A program made the position numbers and the translations under genes. Below, one piece after another: positions 52,119-61,511 of a DNA stretch of 64,000 nucleotides; position 1 is the first letter of the stretch; each line of letters starts with the position of its first letter. Under the pieces are notes generated by a model. It made no database searches. It was not told the DNA's origin and saw nothing but the letters and a program-made list of their open reading frames with translations. The DNA comes from Devosia sp. Root436 (GTDB lineage: Bacteria; Pseudomonadota; Alphaproteobacteria; Rhizobiales; Devosiaceae): the NCBI RefSeq assembly GCF_001426345.1, contig NZ_LMEM01000009.1, forward strand, positions 450,540 through 514,539. Direction: 5' to 3'.

Positions 52119-52988
52119 ATGACCACCGCATCCCCACCACCTCGCCGCATCCCCTGGGACGCCCTCGCCGTCGCCCCCTTCATCCTCTTCGCGGTGATGT
52201 TCCTCTTCCTGCCCACGCTCGGCATCGTCGGCGCCGCCTTTACCGATCGCGCGGGCAATTTCACCCTCGACAATATCTTCGGCCTCTTCACCGACCAGAT
52301 TCTCGCCGCCTACTGGATTTCCATCCGCATCTCCGGCGCCTCGGCCATTCTGGGCGCGCTGATCGGCCTGGCCATCATTCTCGCCATCATCAGGGGCCGC
52401 CTGCCCGCACCCTTGCGCTCCGCCGTCATGACCTTTTCCGGCGTCGCATCCAATTTTGCCGGCGTGCCGCTGGCCTTCGCCTTCATCGCCACGCTCGGGC
52501 GCCTGGGCCTCGTCACCATCATCCTGCGCACCGTCTTCGGCTTCGACATGTATCGCTCGGGCTTCAACCTCCTGAGCTTCTGGGGCCTCACCCTCACCTA
52601 TCTCTATTTCCAGATTCCGCTGATGATGCTGACCATCGCCCCGGCGGTGGATGGCCTCAAGAAGGAGTGGAACGAGGCCGCACAGATGCTCGGCGCCAGC
52701 CAATGGCAGTTCTGGCGCTATATCGGCCTGCCCATCCTGTGGCCCAGCTTCCTGGGCACGCTGAGCCTGCTCTTCGCCAATGCCTTCGGCGCCATCGCCA
52801 CCGCCTGGGCCCTCACCGGCTCCAACCTCAACATCGTCACCGTCCTGCTCTACAACCAGATCAGGGGCGATGCCCTGCAAAATCCCGGCCTCGGCGCCGC
52901 CCTGGCGCTCGGCATGATCGTCATCACCTCGCTGGCCAATGTCATCTATCTCGTCGTCGCCGCCCGCGCCGAGAGGTGGATGAAATGA
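52119..52988 (+). CDS. ABC transporter permease, first of pair
   Basis: 289 residues from ATG 52119. About six membrane spans (APFILFAVMFLFLPTLGIVGAAF first) and coupling loop EWNEAAQMLGASQWQFWRYIGLPIL. Its stop overlaps the next permease start by 4 bp (ATGA). Confidence 0.9.
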   Translation: MTTASPPPRRIPWDALAVAPFILFAVMFLFLPTLGIVGAAFTDRAGNFTLDNIFGLFTDQILAAYWISIRISGASAILGALIGLAIILAIIRGRLPAPLRSAVMTFSGVASNFAGVPLAFAFIATLGRLGLVTIILRTVFGFDMYRSGFNLLSFWGLTLTYLYFQIPLMMLTIAPAVDGLKKEWNEAAQMLGASQWQFWRYIGLPILWPSFLGTLSLLFANAFGAIATAWALTGSNLNIVTVLLYNQIRGDALQNPGLGAALALGMIVITSLANVIYLVVAARAERWMK

Positions 52989-53776
52989 AGGCCAACAAGT
53001 TCTGGGCCTGGCTCACCTTCGCCCTCGGCGCCGCCTATTTCATCGTGCCGCTGCTCGCCACTTTCGAATTCTCGCTGCGCATGCGCCGCGGCGAATACAG
53101 CTTCGATGCCTATGCCTCGGTCTTTGCCGATCCCTATTTCGCCAGCAGCTTTTCCTATTCCGTCGTCATCGGCCTCATGACCATCGTCGTCGGGATTCTG
53201 GTGGTCGTGCCGGCGGTCTATTTCGTCCGCCTGCGCATGCCCTGGCTGCGCCCCCTCATGGAATTCATCACCCTGCTGCCGCTGGTCATCCCGGCCCTGG
53301 TGCTGGTCTACGGCTATATCCGGCTCTACAATTCTTCTTCCATCATCCCCTTCACCGGCAGCGCCCTCGGCACCGATATCCTGCTCACCTGCGCCTATGT
53401 CACCCTGGCCCTGCCCTATATGTATCGCGCCGTCGACAACGGCATGCGCACCATCGATATCGGCACGCTGACCGAGGCGGCGCAGATCATGGGCGCCAAT
53501 CAGGCCCAGATCATCGGCCGCATCATCCTGCCCAATATCCTCGTCGCCATCCTCTCCGGCGCCTTTTTGACCTTCGCCATCGTCATCGGCGAATTCACCA
53601 TTGCGAGCCTGCTCAACCGCCCGGCCTTCGGCCCCTACCTCGTCGGCATCGGCACCAACCGCGCCTATGAGCCGGCCGCCCTCGCCATCATTTCCTTCAT
53701 CATCACCTGGGGCGCCATGGGCATGATCAACGTGCTGGGCCGCTTTGCCCCCCGCACCTCCGCCAGAACTGACTGA
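52985..53776 (+). CDS. ABC transporter permease, second of pair
   Basis: 263 residues from ATG 52985, four bases before the upstream stop. About six spans (FWAWLTFALGAAYFIVPLLATF first); coupling loop TLTEAAQIMGANQAQIIGRIILPNIL. Completes the channel of the importer. Confidence 0.9.
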   Translation: MKANKFWAWLTFALGAAYFIVPLLATFEFSLRMRRGEYSFDAYASVFADPYFASSFSYSVVIGLMTIVVGILVVVPAVYFVRLRMPWLRPLMEFITLLPLVIPALVLVYGYIRLYNSSSIIPFTGSALGTDILLTCAYVTLALPYMYRAVDNGMRTIDIGTLTEAAQIMGANQAQIIGRIILPNILVAILSGAFLTFAIVIGEFTIASLLNRPAFGPYLVGIGTNRAYEPAALAIISFIITWGAMGMINVLGRFAPRTSARTD

Positions 53777-53788
53777 GGCCGATTGACC

Positions 53789-54844
53789 ATGGCATTTCTC
53801 GACGTCCAGAACCTCACCAAGACCTTCGGCCAGACCACCGTGGTCAAGGGTGTGAGCTTCGCCTTCGACAAGGGCGAGTTCATCTCCCTGCTCGGCCCCT
53901 CCGGCTGCGGCAAGACCACCATCCTGCGCATGATCGCCGGCTTCGAAAAACCCACATCCGGCAGCATCGAGGTCGATGGTCAGGACATCACCCATCTCAA
54001 GCCCAACCAGCGTCAGCTCGGCATGGTGTTCCAGGCCTATGCCCTCTTCCCCAATCTCAATGTCGGCGACAATATCGGCTTCGGCCTCAAGATCGCGGGC
54101 ATGGCCACCGAGGAGCGCCGCGCCCGCATCGACGAAATGCTGAGGCTCATCGGCCTCTCCGGCTTCGACAAGCGCTACCCCTACGAGTTGAGCGGCGGCC
54201 AGCAGCAGCGCGTCGCCCTGGCCCGCGCCATCGCCCCGCGCCCCCGCATGCTGCTGCTCGACGAACCGCTCTCGGCGCTGGACGCCAAGATCCGCGTTTC
54301 CCTGCGCGAGGAAATCCGCGCCATCCAGCTCGACCTCGGCATCACCACCGTCTTCGTCACCCACGATCAGGAGGAGGCCCTGTCCATTTCCGACCGCATC
54401 GTGGTGATGAATGCGGGCAATATCGAACAGCTCGGCGCGCCGCACGAAATTTACAACAAACCGGCCACCCGTTTCGTCGCCACCTTCGTCGGCCAGCTGA
54501 ACAGTCTCGACGCCACCGTTCTCGATCCGGCAACAAAGACCGTCTCCATCGATGGCCAGTCGGTCGTGGTTCCCCAATTGCCCGCCGATGCGGCGGCAAA
54601 TGCCAGCAGCGTGCTGACATTGCGGCCCGAAATGATCACCATCGGCGCCCGCGACGGCAACGATATCACGCTGTCGGGCACCATTGCCGATGTCACCTTC
54701 CTGGGCTCCGTCATCCGCCTGCGCGTCGCCCTCGGCCGCAATACCGTCAGCCTCGACACCTTCAACGACCAGCGCATCGCCCCACCCGCCCGCGGCGAAA
54801 AAGTAACCATCAGCCTCGCCAGCAAGGACCTGCTGGTATTGTAG
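53789..54844 (+). CDS. ABC transporter ATP-binding protein, PotA/AfuC-like
   Basis: 351 residues from ATG 53789 (an in-frame TTG lies six bases earlier). Walker A GPSGCGKTTILRMIAGFE, Q-loop MVFQAYALFPNLNV, signature LSGGQQQRVALARAI, Walker B MLLLDEPLSALDA, and a C-terminal TOBE domain. Last gene of the importer. Confidence 0.92.
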   Translation: MAFLDVQNLTKTFGQTTVVKGVSFAFDKGEFISLLGPSGCGKTTILRMIAGFEKPTSGSIEVDGQDITHLKPNQRQLGMVFQAYALFPNLNVGDNIGFGLKIAGMATEERRARIDEMLRLIGLSGFDKRYPYELSGGQQQRVALARAIAPRPRMLLLDEPLSALDAKIRVSLREEIRAIQLDLGITTVFVTHDQEEALSISDRIVVMNAGNIEQLGAPHEIYNKPATRFVATFVGQLNSLDATVLDPATKTVSIDGQSVVVPQLPADAAANASSVLTLRPEMITIGARDGNDITLSGTIADVTFLGSVIRLRVALGRNTVSLDTFNDQRIAPPARGEKVTISLASKDLLVL

Positions 54845-54904
54845 CTGGCGCCAGGCGATGGACGCACGAATGCGCCGCCCGGCCCGGAGGCGTCGCGGAT
54901 ACGA

Positions 54905-54966
54905 GTGATGGGCGGCCTTTGGACCAAGAACTGTCGACATAGAACGGACCAAGGGCCGCCCATCAC
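54905..54966. repeat. Large stem-loop in a 345-bp gene-free gap
   Basis: Arms at 54905-54925 (begins GTGATGGGCGGCC) and 54946-54966 (ends GGCCGCCCATCAC), 19 of 21 positions pairing, with a 20-base loop. No T tract follows. It lies between the importer ATPase and the sulfurtransferase. The rest of the gap (54967-55189) shows nothing I can assign. Confidence 0.75.
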
Positions 54967-55189
54967 GGGTCTGGAGTTTCCTCACCGGGTCCGGACACAG
55001 GTGCCAAACGGGCGCCCCCGTCTCCAGCCTCCCCGCCCGGCCCTGCGTCGGGGCCGCGTGATTGGCGGGGATGGGCACAGTATGCACCAGCTTTTTCGAA
55101 CGGGGATAAGTTTATGCTGACGCCGGGATTCACCGCTGGACCGCCACAATTCTGGCAGTCATTGTGGTGGCATTATCGAGGAGTGCGCC

Positions 55190-56023
55190 GTGGATAACCC
55201 CTTCGTCTCCACCGACTGGCTGGCCGCCCATCTGAGCGACCCTGATCTCGTCGTGCTCGACGGCTCTTGGCACATGCCCAATGCCAGCAGAAACGCCCAG
55301 GCCGAATATCTCGCCGGCCACATCCCCGGCGCGATCTTCTTCGATATCGACGGCATCGCCGATACCACCACCGACCTGCCCCATATGCTGCCCGCCCCCA
55401 ACGATTTCGCCCATATGGTCGGCGCCTTGGGCATTTCCGACGGCATGACCATCGTGGTCTATGACGAACTTGGGCTGTTCTCCGCCCCCCGCGTCTGGTG
55501 GACCTTCCGCACCATGGGCGCGGCCGATGTCCGCATCCTCAGCGGCGGCGGCCCCAAATGGCGTGCCGAGCGCCGCGCGACGGAAACCGGGCTCGTCACG
55601 AGACCCCGTCAGGTCTTCCATACCGATTTCGATCCGGCCCGCATCTCCACCTTCGAAACCGTGCGCGACCGCAGCCGCGACGGCGCCGCCCAGATCGCCG
55701 ATGCCCGCCCCGCCGCCCGCTTCCATGCCGAAGCCCCCGAGCCCCGCGCCGGCCTGCGCGGCGGCCATATTCCCAACAGCCTCAGCATCCCGGTGAGCCT
55801 GCTGACCGACGCCGGCCAGATGAAATCCCCGGCCGAACTCACCCGGCTTTTCGCCGATCGCGGCCTGGTGCTAGACAAGCCCATCATCACCTCCTGCGGC
55901 TCCGGCATCACCGCCTCGACCCTGGCGCTCGCCTTGCAGGTTGCCGGCGCCGATAACGTCGCCGTCTATGACGGCTCCTGGGCCGAATGGGGCGCCCGCA
56001 AGGACGTCGAGGTGGAGCCCTGA
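55190..56023 (+). CDS. sseA: 3-mercaptopyruvate sulfurtransferase (double rhodanese)
   Basis: 277 residues from GTG 55190 (GAGGAG upstream). Two rhodanese domains: the first opens STDWLAAHLSDPDLVVLDGSWHMP, the second carries the active-site loop SCGSGITAS, whose CGSGxTA is characteristic of mercaptopyruvate rather than thiosulfate sulfurtransferases. Transfers sulfur from 3-mercaptopyruvate to a thiol acceptor in the cytoplasm. Convergent with gguB. Confidence 0.93.
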   Translation: MDNPFVSTDWLAAHLSDPDLVVLDGSWHMPNASRNAQAEYLAGHIPGAIFFDIDGIADTTTDLPHMLPAPNDFAHMVGALGISDGMTIVVYDELGLFSAPRVWWTFRTMGAADVRILSGGGPKWRAERRATETGLVTRPRQVFHTDFDPARISTFETVRDRSRDGAAQIADARPAARFHAEAPEPRAGLRGGHIPNSLSIPVSLLTDAGQMKSPAELTRLFADRGLVLDKPIITSCGSGITASTLALALQVAGADNVAVYDGSWAEWGARKDVEVEP

Positions 56024-56043
56024 AGTTTGCCACGAACCCCAAC

Positions 56044-56076
56044 AAAAAAAGCCGCCGGGGTCGCCCCCGACGGCTT
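56044..56076 (-). terminator. Terminator between sseA and gguB
   Basis: AAGCCGCCGGGG, loop TCG, CCCCCGACGGCTT with a run of A on the left, which is a T tract on the minus strand. It ends the gguB transcript and may serve sseA as well. Confidence 0.75.
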
Positions 56077-56097
56077 CATCACTTCCGGCTCAAACCC

Positions 56098-57381
56098 TCA
56101 GGCCGAGCGGTTCTTGTTGTAGAGATCGAAGAACACTGCCGCGAGCAGCACCACGCCCTTGATCATCTGCTGCCAATCGATATTGACGCCCATGATCGAC
56201 ATGCCATTGTTCATCACGCCCATGATGAAGGCGCCTATGACGGCGCCGGCCACCTGGCCCACGCCGCCCAGCGCCGAAGCGCCGCCGATGAACACGGCCG
56301 CGATCACGTCGAGCTCCAGCCCCTGCCCGGCCTTGGGCGTCGCCGAATTGAGCCGCGCCGCATAGATCATGCCGGCCAAAGCCGCCAGCGCGCCCATGAT
56401 GGCGAAGACGTAGAAGGTCATCCGCTCGGTCTTGATGCCCGACAGGGCAGCTGCCTTCAGATTGCCGCCCAGCGCATAGATGCGGCGGCCGAAAGTCATG
56501 CGCTTGGTGACGAAGACGAACAGCGCGATCAGCAGCGCCATCACCACCAGTACATTGGGCAGGCCCTTATACGAGGCCAGCATATAGGCGAAGAACAGCA
56601 CCAGGGCCGCGATCACCAGGTTCTTGACCACGAACAGCCCGAACGGCTCGCTTTCATAGCCGCGCGCCTTGCGGCGGGCCCGGCCGCGAATGGCAAAGAA
56701 CACCATGCCGACGATGGCCACGATGGCGATCACCATGGTCGTCGTGTGCAGCGCCAGCCCCTGCACGCCCTCGCTGGCCGGGACCAGCGTGGTCGGCCCG
56801 ATGATATCGGGGATGAAACCCGCCGACAGCAGCTGGAATTCGGCTGGGAACGGCCCCACCGACTTGCCCGAAAGAATGGCCAGCGACAGGCCCTTGAAGA
56901 TCAGCATGCCGGCCAGCGTCACGATGAAGCTGGGAATCCTGTGATAGGCGATGAGATAGCCCTGCGCCGCCCCGATCACCGCTCCGACCACGAGGCAGAT
57001 GGCGCCGGCCACGAACGGATTGGCGAGGAAGGCCAGCTCGGGCGGGAAATCCCAGCCGATCATCAACATCGCCGCCAGCGCGCCGATGAAACCGGAAACC
57101 GACCCCACGCTGAGGTCGATATGGCCGGCCACGATGACCAGCAGCATGCCCAGCGCCATCACGATGATATAGCTGTTCTGCAGGATGATATTGGTCAGGT
57201 TCACCGGCTTGAACAGCACGCCATTGGTGAAATACTGGAAGAACAGCATGATCAGGATCAGCGCCAGCAGCAGGCCGTAGTCGCGCATATTGGCCTGCAG
57301 CGCGCCCCAGATGCTGAGTTCCTGCATCTTGGCCGGTTCGCCGGTCGCGGAGATGCCCGGCTGGGCGGTTTCTGTGGTCAT
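56098..57381 (-). CDS. gguB: Multiple-sugar ABC transporter permease, GguB-like
   Basis: 427 residues, RbsC/XylH-type permease with about ten spans ([22 protein letters not shown] first). Typical segments are [45 protein letters not shown] and [19 protein letters not shown]. Its start overlaps the end of gguA by 4 bp. Imports glucose, galactose, arabinose or xylose with ChvE in Agrobacterium. Confidence 0.93.
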   Translation of the reverse strand: MTTETAQPGISATGEPAKMQELSIWGALQANMRDYGLLLALILIMLFFQYFTNGVLFKPVNLTNIILQNSYIIVMALGMLLVIVAGHIDLSVGSVSGFIGALAAMLMIGWDFPPELAFLANPFVAGAICLVVGAVIGAAQGYLIAYHRIPSFIVTLAGMLIFKGLSLAILSGKSVGPFPAEFQLLSAGFIPDIIGPTTLVPASEGVQGLALHTTTMVIAIVAIVGMVFFAIRGRARRKARGYESEPFGLFVVKNLVIAALVLFFAYMLASYKGLPNVLVVMALLIALFVFVTKRMTFGRRIYALGGNLKAAALSGIKTERMTFYVFAIMGALAALAGMIYAARLNSATPKAGQGLELDVIAAVFIGGASALGGVGQVAGAVIGAFIMGVMNNGMSIMGVNIDWQQMIKGVVLLAAVFFDLYNKNRSA

Positions 57382-58910
57382 GATGCCTTCCCTTCGGCGC
57401 GCACGATCGAGCGCATGATCTGTTCCTGGCTGGCTTCGCTTGTGGCCATTTCGCCCACGATGCGGCCTTCGTTCATTACATAGAGGCGGTCGGTAATGCC
57501 GAGCAGTTCGGGCATCTCCGAGGAGATGACGAGGATGGCTTTGCCCTGCGCCGCCAGCTGGTTGATGATGGTGTAGATTTCATACTTGGCGCCGACATCG
57601 ATGCCGCGCGTCGGCTCGTCCAGGATCAGCACATCCGGATTGGCGAACAGCCACTTGGAAAGCACCACCTTCTGCTGGTTGCCGCCGCTGAGATTGCCGG
57701 TGACCTGGTAGACGCTGGACGAGCGGATATTGGTCTTTTTGCGATATTCGTTGGCGACGTCCATTTCGCTGAGGTCGTCGATCACCCCGACCCTGGAAAT
57801 GCCCGCCAGGTTGGCAATCGTGGTGTTGTGCTTGATATGGTCGATCAGGTTCAGCCCGTAGGTCTTGCGGTCCTCGGTGGCATAGGCGATGCCATGCGCC
57901 ACCGCCTTTTCCACCGTGGACGTGTCGACCTTCCTGCCATGCAGGTAGACCTCGCCGGTGATCTTCTGGCCATAGGATTTGCCGAATACGCTCATGGCAA
58001 ATTCGGTGCGGCCCGAGCCCATCAGCCCGGCAATGCCGACCACTTCGCCCTTGCGGATGGTGAGACCGATATTCTTGATCACCTGCCGGTCGCGGTGCTG
58101 CTGGTGATAGACGCTCCAGTCCTTCACCTCGAACACCACGTCGCCGATATCCGGTACGCGGGCCGGGTAACGGTCATCCAGCGAGCGGCCTACCATCAGG
58201 GTGATGATGCGGTCTTCGCTGATATCCTCCTTGTTCAGCGTCTCGATGCTGCGCCCGTCGCGGATCACCGTGATGCGGTCGGCCACCTTGCTCACTTCGT
58301 TGAGCTTGTGGCTGATCAGGATCGAGGTAATGCCCTGATTGCGGAATTCCATCAGCAGGTCGAGCAGGGCCGCGCTGTCCTTTTCCGACAACGATGCGGT
58401 GGGCTCGTCGAGAATGAGCAACTGCACCGACTTGCTCAGTGCCTTGGCGATTTCCACCAGTTGCTGCTTACCGACGCCGATATTGGTCACCAGCGTATCG
58501 GGGTCTTCGGTGAGGCCCACCATGCCGAGCAGCTTGCGGGCGCCGTCGCGTGTCTCGTCCCAGTCGATCACGCCGGCCCTGGCCTGCTCGTTGCCCAGGA
58601 AGATGTTCTCGGCAATCGACAGCAGCGGCACCAGCGCCAGCTCCTGGTGGATGATCACGATCCCCTTGTGCTCGCTGTCGCTGATCGATTTGAAATGCTG
58701 CTCTTCGCCCTTGTAGATGATCTGGCCATCATAGCTGCCGGAGGGATAGACCCCGCTCAGCACCTTCATCAGGGTGGATTTGCCGGCCCCGTTCTCGCCC
58801 ACGATGGCGTGGATTTCGGCCTCGCGGACGTCGAGATTCACATCCGACAGCGCCTTGACGCCGGGGAAGGTCTTGGTGATGCCGCGCATCTCCAGAATCG
58901 TATTGGTCAT
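57378..58910 (-). CDS. gguA: Multiple-sugar ABC transporter ATP-binding protein, GguA-like
   Basis: 510 residues from ATG 58910. Two ABC domains: Walker [20 protein letters not shown] and signature [15 protein letters not shown] in the first; a divergent P-loop [16 protein letters not shown] and signature [15 protein letters not shown] in the second, with [15 protein letters not shown]. Partner of GguB and ChvE. A 275-bp gap with repeat copy 11 separates it from chvE. Confidence 0.93.
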   Translation of the reverse strand: MTNTILEMRGITKTFPGVKALSDVNLDVREAEIHAIVGENGAGKSTLMKVLSGVYPSGSYDGQIIYKGEEQHFKSISDSEHKGIVIIHQELALVPLLSIAENIFLGNEQARAGVIDWDETRDGARKLLGMVGLTEDPDTLVTNIGVGKQQLVEIAKALSKSVQLLILDEPTASLSEKDSAALLDLLMEFRNQGITSILISHKLNEVSKVADRITVIRDGRSIETLNKEDISEDRIITLMVGRSLDDRYPARVPDIGDVVFEVKDWSVYHQQHRDRQVIKNIGLTIRKGEVVGIAGLMGSGRTEFAMSVFGKSYGQKITGEVYLHGRKVDTSTVEKAVAHGIAYATEDRKTYGLNLIDHIKHNTTIANLAGISRVGVIDDLSEMDVANEYRKKTNIRSSSVYQVTGNLSGGNQQKVVLSKWLFANPDVLILDEPTRGIDVGAKYEIYTIINQLAAQGKAILVISSEMPELLGITDRLYVMNEGRIVGEMATSEASQEQIMRSIVRAEGKAS

Positions 58911-58989
58911 TGAGTGCTTTCTCACACTGGCCGCCGCATCCTAGCGCTTTTCCATAGTCGTTGGAATTGCCGGCTCCACTGAGCGCGGG

Positions 58990-59116
58990 CTCCCTCTCCC
59001 CTCAGGGGAGAGGGTGGGGTGAGGGGTTCAGTGCCGGTGAAAGGCTTGGCGCCCGACGCGGCCCTGAACCCCTCACCCGGCGCTACGCGCCGACCTCTCC
59101 CCTCGAGGGGAGAGGT
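58990..59116. repeat. Family A palindromic repeat, copy 11
   Basis: Arms CCCTCTCCCCTCAGGGGAG and CTCTCCCCTCGAGGGGAG with GGGTGAGGGGTTCAGTGCC and its counterpart inside; almost the same left half as copy 3. Lies between chvE and gguA, inside the operon. Confidence 0.9.
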
Positions 59117-59185
59117 ACCAGCGCCAGGCCCGGTGACGGGAAAGGGGGCCCCGCGTTGCCGCGGAACCCGCGTTCAGAACCCAGC

Positions 59186-60259
59186 TTACTTGAGTTCTTC
59201 AGCCTTGATGTAGCCGCTGTCGATGACGCGGGCTTCATAGTTGTTGACGTCGACTTCATACGGGGTCAGCAGGATCGACGGCACGACCTTGACGCCATTG
59301 TCATAGGTGGTGGTGTCGAGGCCGGCCGGGGTTCCGCCGGTCAGCACGGTGTCAACCAGCTCGGCAGTAATCTGGGCCAGTTCGCGGGTGTCCTTGAACA
59401 CGGTCGAGTACTGCTCGCCGGCGATGATCGCCTTCACCGAAGGAACTTCGGCGTCCTGGCCCGAAATGATCGGCCAGGGCTGGTCGGCCGAGCCGTAGCC
59501 CACGCCGCGCAGCGACGAGATGATGCCGCGGCTCAGCCCGTCATAGGGCGACAGAACGGCGTCGACACGGCTGCCGTCCGAGTAGTTGGCCGACAGCAGG
59601 TTGTCCATGCGGGCCTGGGCGACAGCGCCGTCCCAACGCAGGGTGCCGACGGTTTCCATGCCCATCTGGCCGGACTTGACCACCAGGGTACCGTCGTCGA
59701 TCAGCGGCTGGAACACGCTCATGGCGCCATCGTAGAAGAAGAAGGCGTTGTTGTCGTCCGGCGAGCCGCCGAACAGCTCGACATTCCACGGGCCCTTCTT
59801 GTCCGGATAGCCGAGACCCTTCAGGATCGAGCCGGCCTGCAGCACGCCCACTTCGAAATTGTCGAAGGTGGTGTAGTAGTCGACATTGGCGCTTTCGCGG
59901 ATCAGGCGGTCATAGGCAATGACCTTGATGCCGGCATCGGCGGCCTGCTGCAGCACGGCGCTGAGCGTGGTGCCGTCGATCGAGGCGATCACGAGAGCTT
60001 TCACGCCTTTGGTGACCATGTTTTCGATCTGGGCGAGCTGGTTGGGGATATCGTCTTCCGCATATTGCAGATCGACCGAATAGCCCTTGGCCTCGAGGGC
60101 CGCCTTCAGCTCATTGCCGTCCGAGATCCAGCGCAGCGAGGACTGCGTCGGCATGGCAATGCCGATCGCGCCCTTGTCCTGGGCGAAGACCGCGGTGGAA
60201 GCGGTCAGCGCCATGGCGCCGACGGCCAGCACGGTGGCAAGCGTCTTGAAAATCTTCAC
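59186..60259 (-). CDS. chvE: Multiple-sugar-binding periplasmic protein ChvE
   Basis: 357 residues from GTG 60259 (GGGAG upstream). Signal peptide [21 protein letters not shown], mature part [29 protein letters not shown], matching ChvE. Binds glucose, galactose, arabinose and similar sugars. In Agrobacterium it also serves in host sensing with VirA; no vir gene is present here, so a transport role is inferred. A short leader frame with a strong ribosome site lies just upstream. Confidence 0.93.
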   Translation of the reverse strand: MKIFKTLATVLAVGAMALTASTAVFAQDKGAIGIAMPTQSSLRWISDGNELKAALEAKGYSVDLQYAEDDIPNQLAQIENMVTKGVKALVIASIDGTTLSAVLQQAADAGIKVIAYDRLIRESANVDYYTTFDNFEVGVLQAGSILKGLGYPDKKGPWNVELFGGSPDDNNAFFFYDGAMSVFQPLIDDGTLVVKSGQMGMETVGTLRWDGAVAQARMDNLLSANYSDGSRVDAVLSPYDGLSRGIISSLRGVGYGSADQPWPIISGQDAEVPSVKAIIAGEQYSTVFKDTRELAQITAELVDTVLTGGTPAGLDTTTYDNGVKVVPSILLTPYEVDVNNYEARVIDSGYIKAEELK

Positions 60260-60285
60260 GTCTCGACTCCCTTTGTATTTCGAGT

Positions 60286-60414
60286 TCAGAAGCGTTGGAT
60301 GGTCGTCAGGGGAGAGGCCTCGGCGAGGTGCATGCGCGCATCGGGATGATGGATCGCGAGCGGGCGGAAAACCGAACGGACACCGCAAGGGCGTACGGCC
60401 AGCCTGTCGTGCAT
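60286..60414 (-). CDS. Possible 42-residue leader peptide upstream of chvE
   Basis: ATG 60414 has AGGAGG 5 nt upstream; the frame starts [16 protein letters not shown] and ends SPLTTIQRF, stopping 26 nt before the chvE GTG. Wobble GC is lower than in neighbouring genes. It may be translated as a leader in the chvE message; it could also be chance. Confidence 0.4.
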   Translation of the reverse strand: MHDRLAVRPCGVRSVFRPLAIHHPDARMHLAEASPLTTIQRF

Positions 60415-60479
60415 GAAGTCCTCCTGCATGGCGGGAATAACCGCCCTTGGGCCCTCCCAAGCCCACGGGCCGGAACCTA

Positions 60480-60494
60480 GGATAATCAGATACC
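60480..60494 (-). promoter_or_regulatory. FadR-type operator-like site in the chvE upstream region
   Basis: GGATAATCAGATACC, sharing ATCAGATACC with the palindrome before the regulator gene. It lies about 220 bp before chvE and could allow control by the divergent regulator. Confidence 0.45.
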
Positions 60495-60659
60495 ACTGTA
60501 AAGCTGGATTCCCGCCCCATTGCATTTTTTTCGACAGCCGAATATTAACGAGAACCTATGTTTCAGGGCGATTGCGCCTCGGCCGCGCCGTCGTTATGAT
60601 GGACTTGCCCATTGAGGCACGTGCCCGGAAAGATCGGAAAACGACACCGGAACAGCAAA

Positions 60660-60672
60660 GGTATCAGATACC
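60660..60672 (+). promoter_or_regulatory. Palindromic operator before the FadR-type gene
   Basis: GGTATC-A-GATACC, a perfect 13-bp dyad immediately before the GGAGGA ribosome site of the gene at 60684. Likely autoregulatory. Confidence 0.55.
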
Positions 60673-60683
60673 TTGGAGGAGCC

Positions 60684-61451
60684 GTGACGACTTCGGACGA
60701 GGGTTCGCGCCCCGATCAGCCCACTGCCGCGATGGCTGTGGCGGACGCTTTGGCGCGGGTCATCCTGGGCGAATTGGGGCCGGGCTCGACCCTCCCCAGC
60801 GAGGCCGAACTGGCCACCACCTATGACGTCAGCCGCCTCACCATTCGCGAGGCGGTCAAGCTGCTCGAGGGGCGGGGACTGCTGGTCATTTCCCGCGGCC
60901 GCAAGGCGGTCGTGCGCGAACCCGATGGCGCCGCCTTCGCCGATTTCCTGACCTCGGTCATCCGATACGATTCCAAGGGTCTGTTCGATCTGATCGAGGT
61001 CCGCCTGTCGCTCGAAGTGCAGTCGGCCACCCTGGCCGCCAAGCGCGCCACCCGCGCCGGCATCGCCGCCATCGAGAGCGAGTTGCAGGGCATGCGCGAC
61101 ACCGTCGGCGCGCCGGGCGAGCCCATGACCCACGAACAGGAACAGGCCTTCCACACCCACGATGTCGGCTTCCACGAAGCCGTGGCGCTGGCCAGCGGCA
61201 ACCGCGTCATGGGCTTTCTCTTTGAAGCCATGGCCCAGCCTTTGCGCGAAGGCTTCTTCATCAGCCGCCGCGGCCACGAGCAGCGCGGCCATACCCTGCA
61301 CGACACGATCGAAGCCCATCAGCGCGTGCTCGATTGCATCAAGGCCGGCAATGGCCGCGCCGCCGGCGAAGCCATGCGCCTCCACCTCAAGGACACTGAG
61401 CGCGACATCCGCGTCGCCCTGAGCCAGCTCGCCCACCGCGCACGCAACTAA
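60684..61451 (+). CDS. GntR/FadR-family transcriptional regulator
   Basis: 255 residues from GTG 60684 (GGAGGAG upstream). Winged helix: VILGELGPGSTLPSEAELATTYDVSRLTIREAVKLLEGRGLLVIS; C-terminal FCD effector domain with FHTHDVGFHEAVALASGN and EAHQRVLDCIKAG, where conserved His/Asp residues typically bind a metal or an organic acid. Divergent from chvE; operator-like dyads in the shared region suggest that it controls chvE-gguAB and itself. Confidence 0.9.
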   Translation: MTTSDEGSRPDQPTAAMAVADALARVILGELGPGSTLPSEAELATTYDVSRLTIREAVKLLEGRGLLVISRGRKAVVREPDGAAFADFLTSVIRYDSKGLFDLIEVRLSLEVQSATLAAKRATRAGIAAIESELQGMRDTVGAPGEPMTHEQEQAFHTHDVGFHEAVALASGNRVMGFLFEAMAQPLREGFFISRRGHEQRGHTLHDTIEAHQRVLDCIKAGNGRAAGEAMRLHLKDTERDIRVALSQLAHRARN

Positions 61452-61511
61452 GGCCTTGCGGCATCGGCCAGCTTGGCCGAATAATCCGCCCCGAATATGC
61501 GGGACGGGCCA

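Noticed and set aside
52946..55087. Open frame of 713 codons on the minus strand
   Set aside because: Antisense to a permease and an ATPase gene; Gly/Ala/Asp-rich low-complexity product.
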